Assembly: GCF_023101185.1 (NCBI RefSeq)
Contig: NZ_CP078077.1
Span: 2,695,630-2,759,629 of the forward strand
DNA: 64,000 bases
Direction of reading: 5' to 3'
DNA from: Microbacterium galbinum
Lineage (GTDB): Bacteria; Actinomycetota; Actinomycetes; Actinomycetales; Microbacteriaceae
The translations under genes and the position numbers were made by a program. The notes beneath the pieces are model-generated. The model was not told the DNA's origin. It did no database searches and saw only the letters and a list, made by a program, of their open reading frames with translations. Below are positions 1 to 7,661 of this stretch, piece after piece. How positions within the stretch are numbered: the stretch's first letter is position 1; each line of letters opens with the position of its first letter.

Positions 1-32
1 ACGGAGCCTGCGGGAACGTCGGGGATGAGGCG

Positions 33-1028
33 TCAGATACCGGGGGAGACGAGAACCCGACCGACCGGCTGTCCGCCGCCGAGCACGTCGAGCGAGAGCG
101 CGTCGGCCAGGTCGGCGACATCACGATCCGTGAGTGCCCCGGCTCGCGCGAGCAGCGTCGCAGCCACGATGGTCGATGCGCGTGCTCCGCCGTCGAGCAT
201 CTTCAGGGCGACGGTCGTGCCGTTGGGGGCCACCATGACCATGACGCCCTCGGCGCCTCCCTTGGCGAAGACTCCGAGCTTCTCGATGGCGACGGTGTCG
301 GGCCGCCCGGGACCCTCGATGGTCCAGGGGTGCTCGCGCACCGCGCGCACCAGGGAACCGGCGACGCGGTGAAGGGCGAACGGCGAGCGATCCGATGCCG
401 TGCCGATCCGGTGGATCGCGCGGGCGAGGCCCGTCAGCGTCATCGCGTAGACCGGTGCGCCGCAGCCGTCGATCGACGTGTGGGAGATCTTCTCGCCGGT
501 GAGACGCTCGATCACCTCGCGGATGTGCGCCTGCAGAGGGTGGCCCTCCTCCAGATACCCCTCCGTGGGCCAGCCGGTGGCGATGCAGGCCCGCAGCATC
601 GCGGCGTGCTTGCCCGAGCAGTTCATCCGCACGCTCGCCTGCTGGCCGTGCTCCCGCACCATCTCGTCGCGGGTCGCCTGATCGCTCGGCCAGGCCGGCG
701 GGCAGGCGAGCGCGTCTTCGTTCAGACCGCCGGCCGTCAGCATCTCCCGCACCGCGGCGGCATGCCGATCGGTCCCGATGTGACTCGCCGTCGACAGAGC
801 GAGGTGCTCGCCCTCGAGCGCGGCTCCCGCCGTGATGCAGGCGACCGCCTGCAGGGGCTTCATGCTGGAGCGCGGCAGGATGAGCGAATCGGCGTTGCCG
901 AGACGCGCGACCACCTCTCCCTCGGAGGAGAGCACCACCGCCGCTCCCGCGTGTCGCGACTCGACGAAGCCGCTCCGCTCTACGACGGCGAGTTCGACGG
1001 AATCCTGAACGGTGAGAGTCTCCAGCAC
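33..1028 (-). CDS. L-asparaginase II family protein
   Basis: This 331-residue protein matches the asparaginase II family, which hydrolyses L-asparagine to aspartate and ammonia. Family-typical blocks seen are LPRSSMKPLQA near residue 50, MNCSGKHAAMLRAC near 135, and SIDGCGAPVYAM near 185. No signal peptide is visible, so it should be cytoplasmic. The GTG start at 1028 is supported by a -10 hexamer TAGTCT lying six bases upstream, implying a leaderless mRNA. It stands alone, divergent from the OsmC gene. Substrate is inferred from the family only. Confidence 0.88.
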   Translation of the reverse strand: MLETLTVQDSVELAVVERSGFVESRHAGAAVVLSSEGEVVARLGNADSLILPRSSMKPLQAVACITAGAALEGEHLALSTASHIGTDRHAAAVREMLTAGGLNEDALACPPAWPSDQATRDEMVREHGQQASVRMNCSGKHAAMLRACIATGWPTEGYLEEGHPLQAHIREVIERLTGEKISHTSIDGCGAPVYAMTLTGLARAIHRIGTASDRSPFALHRVAGSLVRAVREHPWTIEGPGRPDTVAIEKLGVFAKGGAEGVMVMVAPNGTTVALKMLDGGARASTIVAATLLARAGALTDRDVADLADALSLDVLGGGQPVGRVLVSPGI

Positions 1029-1034
1029 CCGTCC

Positions 1035-1040
1035 AGACTA
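1035..1040 (-). promoter_or_regulatory. -10 element of asparaginase gene (leaderless)
   Basis: TAGTCT on the minus strand ends six bases before the GTG start, so transcription should begin at or next to the start codon. Confidence 0.6.
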
Positions 1041-1114
1041 TCCCCGCCGCCCGACGAGTCGCCGAAGCGAGTGCGGCGCCGGGAGTGTCGGCGAGCGGTG
1101 GCACACTGGGGAGC

Positions 1115-1609
1115 ATGGCAGAACACGCAACGCGCATCCTCGGAGAGCACCGTTATGCGCTCACGAGCATCTGGACCGGTAACACCGGGACCGGCACGAG
1201 CGGCTACCGCGACTATCGGCGCGACGTCGAGATCTCCGTCGAGGGAAAGCCGATGCTCCTCGCATCCGCCGACAAGCCTTTCCGCGGCGACCCCGCGCGA
1301 TGGAACCCCGAGGACCTCCTCGTCGCAGCGCTGTCGGAATGCCACCTGCTCTCGTACCTGCACGCGTGCGTCACCGCGGGCGTGGTCGTCCTCTCCTACC
1401 GCGACGACGCGACCGGCACGATGCGCGAAGACGGCGCGGGCGGCGGAGCGTTCTCCGAGGTCACGCTGCACCCGCAGGTCGTCGTCGCCGACGCTTCCAT
1501 GATCGAGGCCGCGGAGCGCGCGCACGTGCAGGCCAACGAGTGGTGCTTCATCGCGAACTCGATGAACTTCCCCGTGCGGCACGAGGCCACGGTGACCGCC
1601 CTCGGCTGA
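1115..1609 (+). CDS. OsmC family protein
   Basis: A 164-residue OsmC/Ohr-type protein. The family reduces organic or fatty-acid hydroperoxides with two cysteines; here they sit in SECHLLSYLHAC and NEWCFIANSMNFPV. The block GDPARWNPEDLLVAALSECH is typical of the OsmC fold. I chose the ATG at 1115 rather than an upstream in-frame GTG at 1085: the protein then begins MAEHATRILG, a GGGGAGC purine stretch sits just before it, and CACACT lies seven bases upstream as a degenerate -10. Whether it is a peroxidase or a general OsmC-like hydrolase is not decided by sequence. Confidence 0.85.
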   Translation: MAEHATRILGEHRYALTSIWTGNTGTGTSGYRDYRRDVEISVEGKPMLLASADKPFRGDPARWNPEDLLVAALSECHLLSYLHACVTAGVVVLSYRDDATGTMREDGAGGGAFSEVTLHPQVVVADASMIEAAERAHVQANEWCFIANSMNFPVRHEATVTALG

Positions 1610-1623
1610 GCGCTCGACGACCG

Positions 1624-2421
1624 TCAGCGGCGCTCGTGCGGCAGTGCCTGCTTGATCTTCTCGATGGCTCCCTGCGCGGGAGCTTCGTTGTAAGCGCCGG
1701 CGAGCTCCTGGCCCGAGAGTGCGTGGATCGCGGCCATGATCTCGTCGGTCGCGAGACGACGCGCTCGACCGCTCGTCGCCGGACCGTGCGGGGCGAGATC
1801 GAGGGGTTTGCCGAAACGCACCGTGATGCGCTCCTTCGTCGTGGGGATCTTCGCGCCGACCGGCATCACCTTGTCGGTTCCGATGAGCCCGACGGGGACG
1901 ACGGGCGCTCCGGTCTGCAGAGCCAGGAAAGCGACGCCCGTGCGGCCCTTGTAGAGCCGACCGTCGGTGGAACGGGTGCCCTCCGGGTAGAGCGCTACGG
2001 CGAGTCCCTCATCGAGCAGCTGGCGCTGCAGGTCGAGTGCGTCCAGAGCAGCCTGTCCGGCACCGCGGCGTACCGGTATGGCTCCGATGGATTCGAAGAA
2101 GGTCTTGCTGAGCCAGCCCTTGGCGCCGGTGCCCTCGAAGTAACTGGATTTCGCGAGGAAATGCACCGGACGGGGGGCTGCAACCGGGATCGCGATGGAA
2201 TCGATGAAGGACAGGTGGTTGCTGGCGAAGATCACGGCCCCGGTGCGCGGGACGTTCTCCTTGCCCTCGACGCGCGGACGATAGATCAGCCGGGCGAGCG
2301 GGCTGATGATGCTGCGCCCCAGCGCGTAGGCGAATCCGGCGTGACGAGGCTCCGCTGACTTCGAGGTCTCTGCGGTCTCTGCGGGGGACGATTCCGGGTC
2401 CACGGACGGCTCAGAGGTCAT
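1624..2421 (-). CDS. 1-acyl-sn-glycerol-3-phosphate acyltransferase family protein
   Basis: A 265-residue PlsC-type acyltransferase. It has the catalytic NHLSFID block (the HX4D motif), a YPEGTRS glycerophosphate-binding motif and a GAPVVPVGLIG block. The family moves an acyl group onto lysophosphatidate at the inner membrane during phospholipid synthesis. Residues 1-40 are a variable Ser/Glu-rich tail. The ATG at 2421 follows TAGCCT by six bases, so the transcript is probably leaderless. It converges on the OsmC gene with a 14-bp gap. Several PlsC paralogues are usual in actinobacteria, so the exact lipid substrate is uncertain. Confidence 0.87.
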   Translation of the reverse strand: MTSEPSVDPESSPAETAETSKSAEPRHAGFAYALGRSIISPLARLIYRPRVEGKENVPRTGAVIFASNHLSFIDSIAIPVAAPRPVHFLAKSSYFEGTGAKGWLSKTFFESIGAIPVRRGAGQAALDALDLQRQLLDEGLAVALYPEGTRSTDGRLYKGRTGVAFLALQTGAPVVPVGLIGTDKVMPVGAKIPTTKERITVRFGKPLDLAPHGPATSGRARRLATDEIMAAIHALSGQELAGAYNEAPAQGAIEKIKQALPHERR

Positions 2422-2427
2422 CAGAGA

Positions 2428-2433
2428 AGGCTA
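2428..2433 (-). promoter_or_regulatory. -10 element of acyltransferase gene (leaderless)
   Basis: TAGCCT on the minus strand ends six bases before the ATG at 2421. Confidence 0.6.
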
Positions 2434-2546
2434 CTCCGAGATCCATGCCGGCACTGGAATGAAGCGGTTGTGTCGCGTCTCCCAGCGCGGGCCAAGCGAA
2501 ATGCGAGAGGATGAAGCGTCCCGCCCGCGATCTCGAAGGCTCAACT

Positions 2547-3533
2547 GTGCGCAAGCTTCCGCTCCTCCTCCTGTCCACCGTCGCCGCGGCGACCCTTCTG
2601 CTGGCCGGCTGCTCCGGCAGCGCTGAGCCGGAGAGCTCGGCCACGCCGGAGGAGACCGCGGGAGCGACGTCGTGCCTCGCCGACCTCGCATCCGGTGCCG
2701 GATCCGACGCCGTCACGGTCGAGGGAACGGACGGCGACGCGAAGGTGACGGTCCCCGCAGGCACCGAGATCACCGAGCCCGAGCGTTCGGTGATCACCGA
2801 GGGCGACGGCGACGAGGTGCTTCCCGGCGACCTCGTCTCGCTGCGTTACCAGCTCGTCGACGCGACGACCAACGAGGTGTTGAGCAGCTCCGAGCGCGGC
2901 CCGGACGGCATCCTCTCCGCGTTGCTCGCTTCGCAGCAGCAGCAGATCTCCGACCCCACGCAGTCGACCGTGTTCACGGTCGCAGCGGAGTGCCTCCCCG
3001 TCGGGTCGAGCGTCGTGCTCACCCTCCCCGCCTCGCAGGAGGGCCTGAACCCGAGCGTGCTCTACGTCCAGACGATCGAGAAGCTCCCGACCATCGCATC
3101 GGGTACCGACGTCGAGCCCGAAGCGGGGATGCCCACCGTCGAGCTCGACGCGGACGGCGCCCCCACCATCACTCTCCCGGACGGCGACGCTCCGGCCGAG
3201 ACGAAGGTCGCGGTCCTGAAGCAGGGCGACGGCGCGACGGTCGCCGAGGGTGATCTCGTCACTGTTCAGTACCGCGGCATCAAGTGGTCGGACGGGGAAG
3301 AGTTCGACTCCAGCTGGAGCCGCGGAGCGGCCCCGGCGCAGTTCCCCACGACGGGTGTCGTGACCGGCTTCAAGAAGGCGCTCGAAGGCCAGAAGGTCGG
3401 ATCGCAGGTCATCGTGACGATGCCGCCGTCCGAGGCGTACGGCGCGAGCGAGGGCAACGAGCTCCAGAACGAGAGCCTCGTGTTCGTCGTGGACATCCTC
3501 GCGACCACCCCGCCGGAGCAGGTCCAGCAGTAA
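2547..3533 (+). CDS. Lipoprotein with tandem FKBP-type peptidyl-prolyl isomerase domains
   Basis: A 328-residue secreted lipoprotein. The N-terminus VRKLPLLLLSTVAAATLLLAGC is a signal peptide ending in a LAGC lipobox. The C-terminal domain (about residues 205-325) is a standard FKBP with GDLVTVQYRGIKWSDGEEFDSSW, GFKKALEGQKVGSQVIVTMPP and AYG, so it should speed prolyl isomerisation outside the membrane. An earlier segment (about 75-185) repeats the pattern in degenerate form (GDEVLPGDLVSLRYQLVDA). The GTG at 2547 is preferred over an ATG at 2511 because the signal peptide then starts cleanly behind a GAAGG ribosome binding site. It lies 35 bp upstream of dxr. Confidence 0.88.
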   Translation: MRKLPLLLLSTVAAATLLLAGCSGSAEPESSATPEETAGATSCLADLASGAGSDAVTVEGTDGDAKVTVPAGTEITEPERSVITEGDGDEVLPGDLVSLRYQLVDATTNEVLSSSERGPDGILSALLASQQQQISDPTQSTVFTVAAECLPVGSSVVLTLPASQEGLNPSVLYVQTIEKLPTIASGTDVEPEAGMPTVELDADGAPTITLPDGDAPAETKVAVLKQGDGATVAEGDLVTVQYRGIKWSDGEEFDSSWSRGAAPAQFPTTGVVTGFKKALEGQKVGSQVIVTMPPSEAYGASEGNELQNESLVFVVDILATTPPEQVQQ

Positions 3534-3556
3534 GCCGCGGAGCCGAGGGCGTGTCA

Positions 3557-3562
3557 TAGGCT
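3557..3562 (+). promoter_or_regulatory. -10 element of dxr (leaderless)
   Basis: TAGGCT ends six bases before the ATG at 3569, implying a leaderless dxr mRNA independent of the upstream FKBP gene. Confidence 0.6.
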
Positions 3563-3568
3563 GACGAC

Positions 3569-4651
3569 ATGCAGCGCATCATCGTCCTCGGCTCCACCGG
3601 CTCCATCGGCACGCAGGCGCTCGACGTCATCCGTGCCAACCCGCGCCGTTTCGAACTGGTCGGTCTCGCTGCAGGCTCGAACGCAGAGATGCTGGGCGAG
3701 CAGGCCGAGAGCTTCCGTGTCGAGAGCACCGCTCTGGGGGCGGTCGAGGCCGAGCAGCTCGTGCGCGACGTCGACGCCGACGTGGTGCTGAACGCGATCA
3801 CGGGATCGATCGGCCTCGGCTCGACACTCGCCGCTCTGAAGGCCGGACGCACGCTCGCCCTGGCGAACAAGGAATCCCTCATCGTGGGCGGCGAGCTGGT
3901 GCTCGCCGCGGCACGGCCCGGGCAGATCGTGCCCGTCGACTCCGAGCACTCCGCGATCGCGCAGGCGCTCCGCAGCGGAACGCACGCGGAGGTGCGTCGA
4001 CTCGTCGTCACGGCATCCGGCGGTCCCTTCCGCGGGCGCACCCGGCAGGAGCTCGCCGAGGTCACGCCGGCCGAAGCCCTGGCCCACCCGACCTGGGATA
4101 TGGGGCGCATGGTCACCACCAACTCCGCCACCCTCGTCAACAAGGGCCTCGAGGTCATCGAGGCGCACCTGCTCTTCGGCATCGCCTACGACGACATCGA
4201 CGTCGTGGTGCACCCGCAGTCGATCGTGCACTCGATGGTCGAATTCATCGACGGCTCGACCATCGCCCAGGCATCGCCGCCCGACATGCGCCTGCCGATC
4301 TCGCTGGGACTCGACTGGCCGAACCGCGTCGGTGGGGTGGGGCGCCCCCTCGATTGGAGGACCGCGTCCTCCTGGACGTTCGAACCTCTCGACGAGGAGG
4401 CCTTCCCCTCCGTCGCGCTCGCGAAGACCGTCGGACGTGCGGGAGCGACGTTCCCAGCCGTCTACAACGCCGCGAACGAGCAGGCGGTCGACGCCTTCCA
4501 CGAAGGACGACTGCCGTTCCTGGGAATCGTCGACACGATCGCCCGCGTCGTGGATGCGCACGAACCGCCCGAGCAGCTCACGGTGGAGTCGCTCGCCGCG
4601 GCCGAGCTCTGGGCGCGGCAGAAGGCGGACCGGCTGATCGCCGCCGCCTGA
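3569..4651 (+). CDS. dxr: 1-deoxy-D-xylulose-5-phosphate reductoisomerase
   Basis: A 360-residue IspC/Dxr enzyme. It converts 1-deoxy-D-xylulose 5-phosphate to 2-C-methyl-D-erythritol 4-phosphate with NADPH, the committed MEP-pathway step to isoprenoids. Visible are the nucleotide-binding GSTGSIG (residues 7-13), NKESLIVGG, the metal and substrate block [25 protein letters not shown] and [12 protein letters not shown]. Its order with the site-2 protease and ispG is conserved in actinobacteria; here a murE on the other strand is inserted. The start follows a TAGGCT -10 by six bases. Confidence 0.97.
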   Translation: MQRIIVLGSTGSIGTQALDVIRANPRRFELVGLAAGSNAEMLGEQAESFRVESTALGAVEAEQLVRDVDADVVLNAITGSIGLGSTLAALKAGRTLALANKESLIVGGELVLAAARPGQIVPVDSEHSAIAQALRSGTHAEVRRLVVTASGGPFRGRTRQELAEVTPAEALAHPTWDMGRMVTTNSATLVNKGLEVIEAHLLFGIAYDDIDVVVHPQSIVHSMVEFIDGSTIAQASPPDMRLPISLGLDWPNRVGGVGRPLDWRTASSWTFEPLDEEAFPSVALAKTVGRAGATFPAVYNAANEQAVDAFHEGRLPFLGIVDTIARVVDAHEPPEQLTVESLAAAELWARQKADRLIAAA

Positions 4652-4654
4652 GCC

Positions 4655-6277
4655 TCAGTCCTCGTCGGGGTAGGGCACGGGCCAACGCGAGTCCGGCACC
4701 GGCCACCCGGCCGCGCGCAGAGCGCGGCGAGCGAGTTCCCTGGCCGAGTACGGCGTGCGCACACCGCGGATATCGCGGTAGTCCTGGTGCCCGGGCCCTG
4801 CCCAGAGGATCGCATCGCCGTCCCCGACGAGCTCGACAGCGGCGACGATGGCCGTCTCCGGCGGCGAGTACTCGTGGATCTCGGCATCCGGACGTGCTTG
4901 CCGTGCGCCCGCCACCAGCGTCGCACGGATCGACTCGGGATCCTCGAAGCGGGGGTGGTGATCGGTCACGACGAGGATGTCGCTGCCCTGCACGGCCGTG
5001 CGGGCCATGTCGAATCGCTTGCTCGCGTCGCGGTCGCCATCGGCGCCGAAGAGCATGACGACGCGTCCCGGCGTCACGCGACGCACGGCGGCGAGTGTCT
5101 TCTCGAACGCGTCGGGGGAGTGGCCGAAGTCGACGAAAACGGCCGGGCCGCGTTCGCCCGACACGAGCTGCGTGCGCCCGGGCAGGTACGCGCGGATGCC
5201 GCCGTCGCGCTCGAGGGCCGTGACGATCCGCTCCCAGGCGTAGCCGCCTTCGAGGAGCATCACGATCGCCAGTGCGGCATTCGCGGCCATGTGCGGGCCG
5301 ATCACCGGGACCGTCGTCGTCAGGGTTCCCGCGGGGCCCGCGAGGGTGAAGGTGGTGCCGGCGGCGCGCTCGTCGTCGATCGTGACGACCCAGTCCGCTT
5401 TCGCTGCGGCCTCCGGGTCGGCGGCGATCAGCGGGGTGCCCACCGTCACGACCGGGATCTCGGCGCGTTCGACGACGATCGCGCCGGAGGGGGAGTCGAG
5501 GCAGATGACGCCGCGCTTCGACCGGTCGGGGCGGAAGAGCGGCAGCTTGGCCTCGAAGTACTCCTCCATGTCGGCGTAGTCGTCGAGGTGGTCGTGGCTG
5601 AGGTTGGTGAAGCCGGCCACGTCGAAGTGGATGCCGTCGACGCGGTGGCGCGAGAGCGCCTGGGCGCTCACCTCCACGGCCACGGCCTCGACCTCGCGCT
5701 CGCGCATGAGGGCGAGGAGGGCGTGGAACTCGGATGCTTCGGGCGTCGTCAGTCGCGAGACGATGACCTCGCCCGCGATGTGCCGTTCGGCGGTCGAGGA
5801 GAGCCCGGTGACGACGTCGATCTGGTCGAGGATGCCGGCGAGCAGATGGGAGACGCTCGTCTTGCCGTTGGTCCCGGTGGTCGCGAAGAGCAGGGGGAGC
5901 GGATCGTCGGCCCCGGTGCCGTAGACCCAGGCGCTCAGGTCGCCCAGGACCGCGCGCGGATCGTCGACGATCAGGATCGGGAGGCCGACCGACTCGGCGA
6001 TCGCGGCGCCGTCGTCGTCGGTGATGATCGCGACCGCTCCCTTCTCGGCGGCCGCGGCCGAGAACTCGGCGCCGTGGCGGTTCACGCCCCGGATCGCGAC
6101 GAAGGCCTCTCCCGCGCGGAGGTCGGCGGTCGCGAGGGTGATGCCGCTGACGGCCACCCCCTGCAGCTCGCCGCGCGTGTCGCGAGCGAATCGGGAGGCG
6201 AGTTCGGACAGCTGACGCCGGGGCGGGTTCGCGGGGCGGAGCACGGGAGGCAGGCTCGGTTGTTGTTCAATCGACAT
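4655..6277 (-). CDS. murE: UDP-N-acetylmuramoyl-tripeptide synthetase (MurE-type Mur ligase)
   Basis: A 540-residue Mur ligase that adds the third stem-peptide residue to UDP-MurNAc-dipeptide in the cytoplasm. Seen are the ATP loop TGTNGKT (134-140), NLSHDHLD, the probable carbamylated lysine in YADMEEYFEAK (K244), and the C-terminal DFGHSPDAFEKTL and FGADGDRDASKR blocks. The amino-acid specificity motif, DNPR in diaminopimelate-adding enzymes, reads HHPR (440-443) within TDHHPRFEDP. That fits a non-DAP peptidoglycan such as the B-type walls of Microbacteriaceae, but could also mark a second paralogue. It sits alone, outside any dcw cluster. A GGAAGAG ribosome binding site precedes the ATG at 6277. 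Confidence 0.9.
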   Translation of the reverse strand: MSIEQQPSLPPVLRPANPPRRQLSELASRFARDTRGELQGVAVSGITLATADLRAGEAFVAIRGVNRHGAEFSAAAAEKGAVAIITDDDGAAIAESVGLPILIVDDPRAVLGDLSAWVYGTGADDPLPLLFATTGTNGKTSVSHLLAGILDQIDVVTGLSSTAERHIAGEVIVSRLTTPEASEFHALLALMREREVEAVAVEVSAQALSRHRVDGIHFDVAGFTNLSHDHLDDYADMEEYFEAKLPLFRPDRSKRGVICLDSPSGAIVVERAEIPVVTVGTPLIAADPEAAAKADWVVTIDDERAAGTTFTLAGPAGTLTTTVPVIGPHMAANAALAIVMLLEGGYAWERIVTALERDGGIRAYLPGRTQLVSGERGPAVFVDFGHSPDAFEKTLAAVRRVTPGRVVMLFGADGDRDASKRFDMARTAVQGSDILVVTDHHPRFEDPESIRATLVAGARQARPDAEIHEYSPPETAIVAAVELVGDGDAILWAGPGHQDYRDIRGVRTPYSARELARRALRAAGWPVPDSRWPVPYPDED

Positions 6278-6326
6278 GTCTCTTCCATGATCTCACGTGC
6301 CGGGCGTATTCCTAGGCTCCAGGCAG

Positions 6327-6332
6327 TAGCGT
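6327..6332 (+). promoter_or_regulatory. -10 element of rip/rseP (leaderless)
   Basis: TAGCGT ends six bases before the GTG at 6339. A second TAGGCT lies at 6313-6318 and could serve as an alternative -10. Confidence 0.55.
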
Positions 6333-6338
6333 TGGCGC

Positions 6339-7652
6339 GTGGAAACCCTGCTCTATGTGGGTGGCATCCTGTTCATGCTGGTCGGGCTCGCGCTCTCGAT
6401 CGGACTGCACGAGATCGGTCACCTCCTGCCCGCGAAACTCTTCGGCGTGCGCGTCGGCCAGTACATGATCGGCTTCGGGCCGCGCATCTGGTCGCGCCGG
6501 ATCGGCGAGACGGAGTACGGGTTCAAGCTGCTGCCGATCGGCGGGTTCATCTCGATGTCAGGCATGTACCCGGCCTCGAAGAACTCCCGCGCAGCAACAG
6601 GGATCTTCCGGTCGCTCGTCCAGGACGCGCGCGCCGCGAACGACGAGACGATCGCGGCGGGCGAGGAGGACCGCGTCTTCTACAAGCTCCCGGTCTGGAA
6701 GCGCGTGATCGTGATGCTCGGCGGGCCGTTCATGAACCTCGTTCTGGCGCTTCTCATCTTCACGGTTCTCGCTTCCGGGATCGGACTGCAGCAGGGCACG
6801 ACGACGATCTCGTCGGTGACGGAGTGCGTGCTGCCGGCCGGTTCGTCGCAGACCGAGTGCACGGCCGACGACCCGGCCTCACCGGCGGCCGAAGCCGGGA
6901 TCCTGCCCAACGACATCCTCGTCTCGATCGACAGCACCCCGGTGTCGACCTTCGCGGAGGCCACCGCGATCGTGCAGGCGGCGCCGGGCGAGACGCTCGA
7001 CGTGGTCGTGCGGCGCGGCGGCACCGAGCAGAACCTCGAGATCACCCCGATCGTCGCCGAGCGCACGCTGACGGATGCCAGTGGCCGCCCGATCCTCGAC
7101 GACGCCGGGGATCCGGTGGTGAAGGAGGTCGGCTACGTCGGGATGTTCGCGCAGATGGGCTACGTCCCGCAGCCGCTGTCGGTCGGACCCCAGATGGCCA
7201 TCGAGAACGTGGGCCGTGTCGCGAATCTGATCGCGACGCTGCCCGTGCGCCTCTGGGACGTCGGCGTCTCCCTGTTCACCGGGAGCGAGCGTGATCCGAA
7301 CGGACCGCTCAGCGTCGTCGGCGTCGGTCGGCTCGCCGGTGAGGTCGCCGCGACCGATGCGCCGGTGCTCAACCGTTTCGCCGTGCTGCTGAACCTGCTC
7401 GGCTCGTTGAACATCGCCCTCTTCGTCTTCAACCTGATCCCGCTGCTGCCGCTCGACGGCGGTCACATCGTCGTCGCGCTGTGGGAGGGGATCAAGCGCG
7501 GATGGGCGCGCCTGTTCCGTCGCCCGCCACCCGCACCGGTCGACGCCACGAAGCTGGTGCCGCTCACCGTCGTGGTCGCGGTCCTGCTGATCGGGATGGG
7601 CGCACTTCTGCTCCTCGCCGATCTGTTCAACCCGGTGAACTTCCTGCAGTAG
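6339..7652 (+). CDS. rseP: Site-2 intramembrane zinc metalloprotease (M50, Rip1/RseP-like)
   Basis: A 437-residue M50 protease. It has the zinc-binding HEIGH (24-28) in the first membrane helix, a PDZ domain around 175-250, and the third ligand region NLIPLLPLDGGH near 365-376 in a later helix. Family members cut membrane-embedded anti-sigma factors and related substrates, as Rip1 does in Mycobacterium. It lies between dxr and ispG, the usual actinobacterial order. The GTG at 6339 follows TAGCGT by six bases. Substrates cannot be read from the sequence. Confidence 0.95.
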   Translation: METLLYVGGILFMLVGLALSIGLHEIGHLLPAKLFGVRVGQYMIGFGPRIWSRRIGETEYGFKLLPIGGFISMSGMYPASKNSRAATGIFRSLVQDARAANDETIAAGEEDRVFYKLPVWKRVIVMLGGPFMNLVLALLIFTVLASGIGLQQGTTTISSVTECVLPAGSSQTECTADDPASPAAEAGILPNDILVSIDSTPVSTFAEATAIVQAAPGETLDVVVRRGGTEQNLEITPIVAERTLTDASGRPILDDAGDPVVKEVGYVGMFAQMGYVPQPLSVGPQMAIENVGRVANLIATLPVRLWDVGVSLFTGSERDPNGPLSVVGVGRLAGEVAATDAPVLNRFAVLLNLLGSLNIALFVFNLIPLLPLDGGHIVVALWEGIKRGWARLFRRPPPAPVDATKLVPLTVVVAVLLIGMGALLLLADLFNPVNFLQ

Positions 7653-7661
7653 GGGGTCCGC

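Noticed and set aside
4787..7294. Large plus-strand frame across murE and the start of rseP
   Set aside because: It is a composition shadow of murE and runs into rseP in another frame; both real genes have full motif sets.
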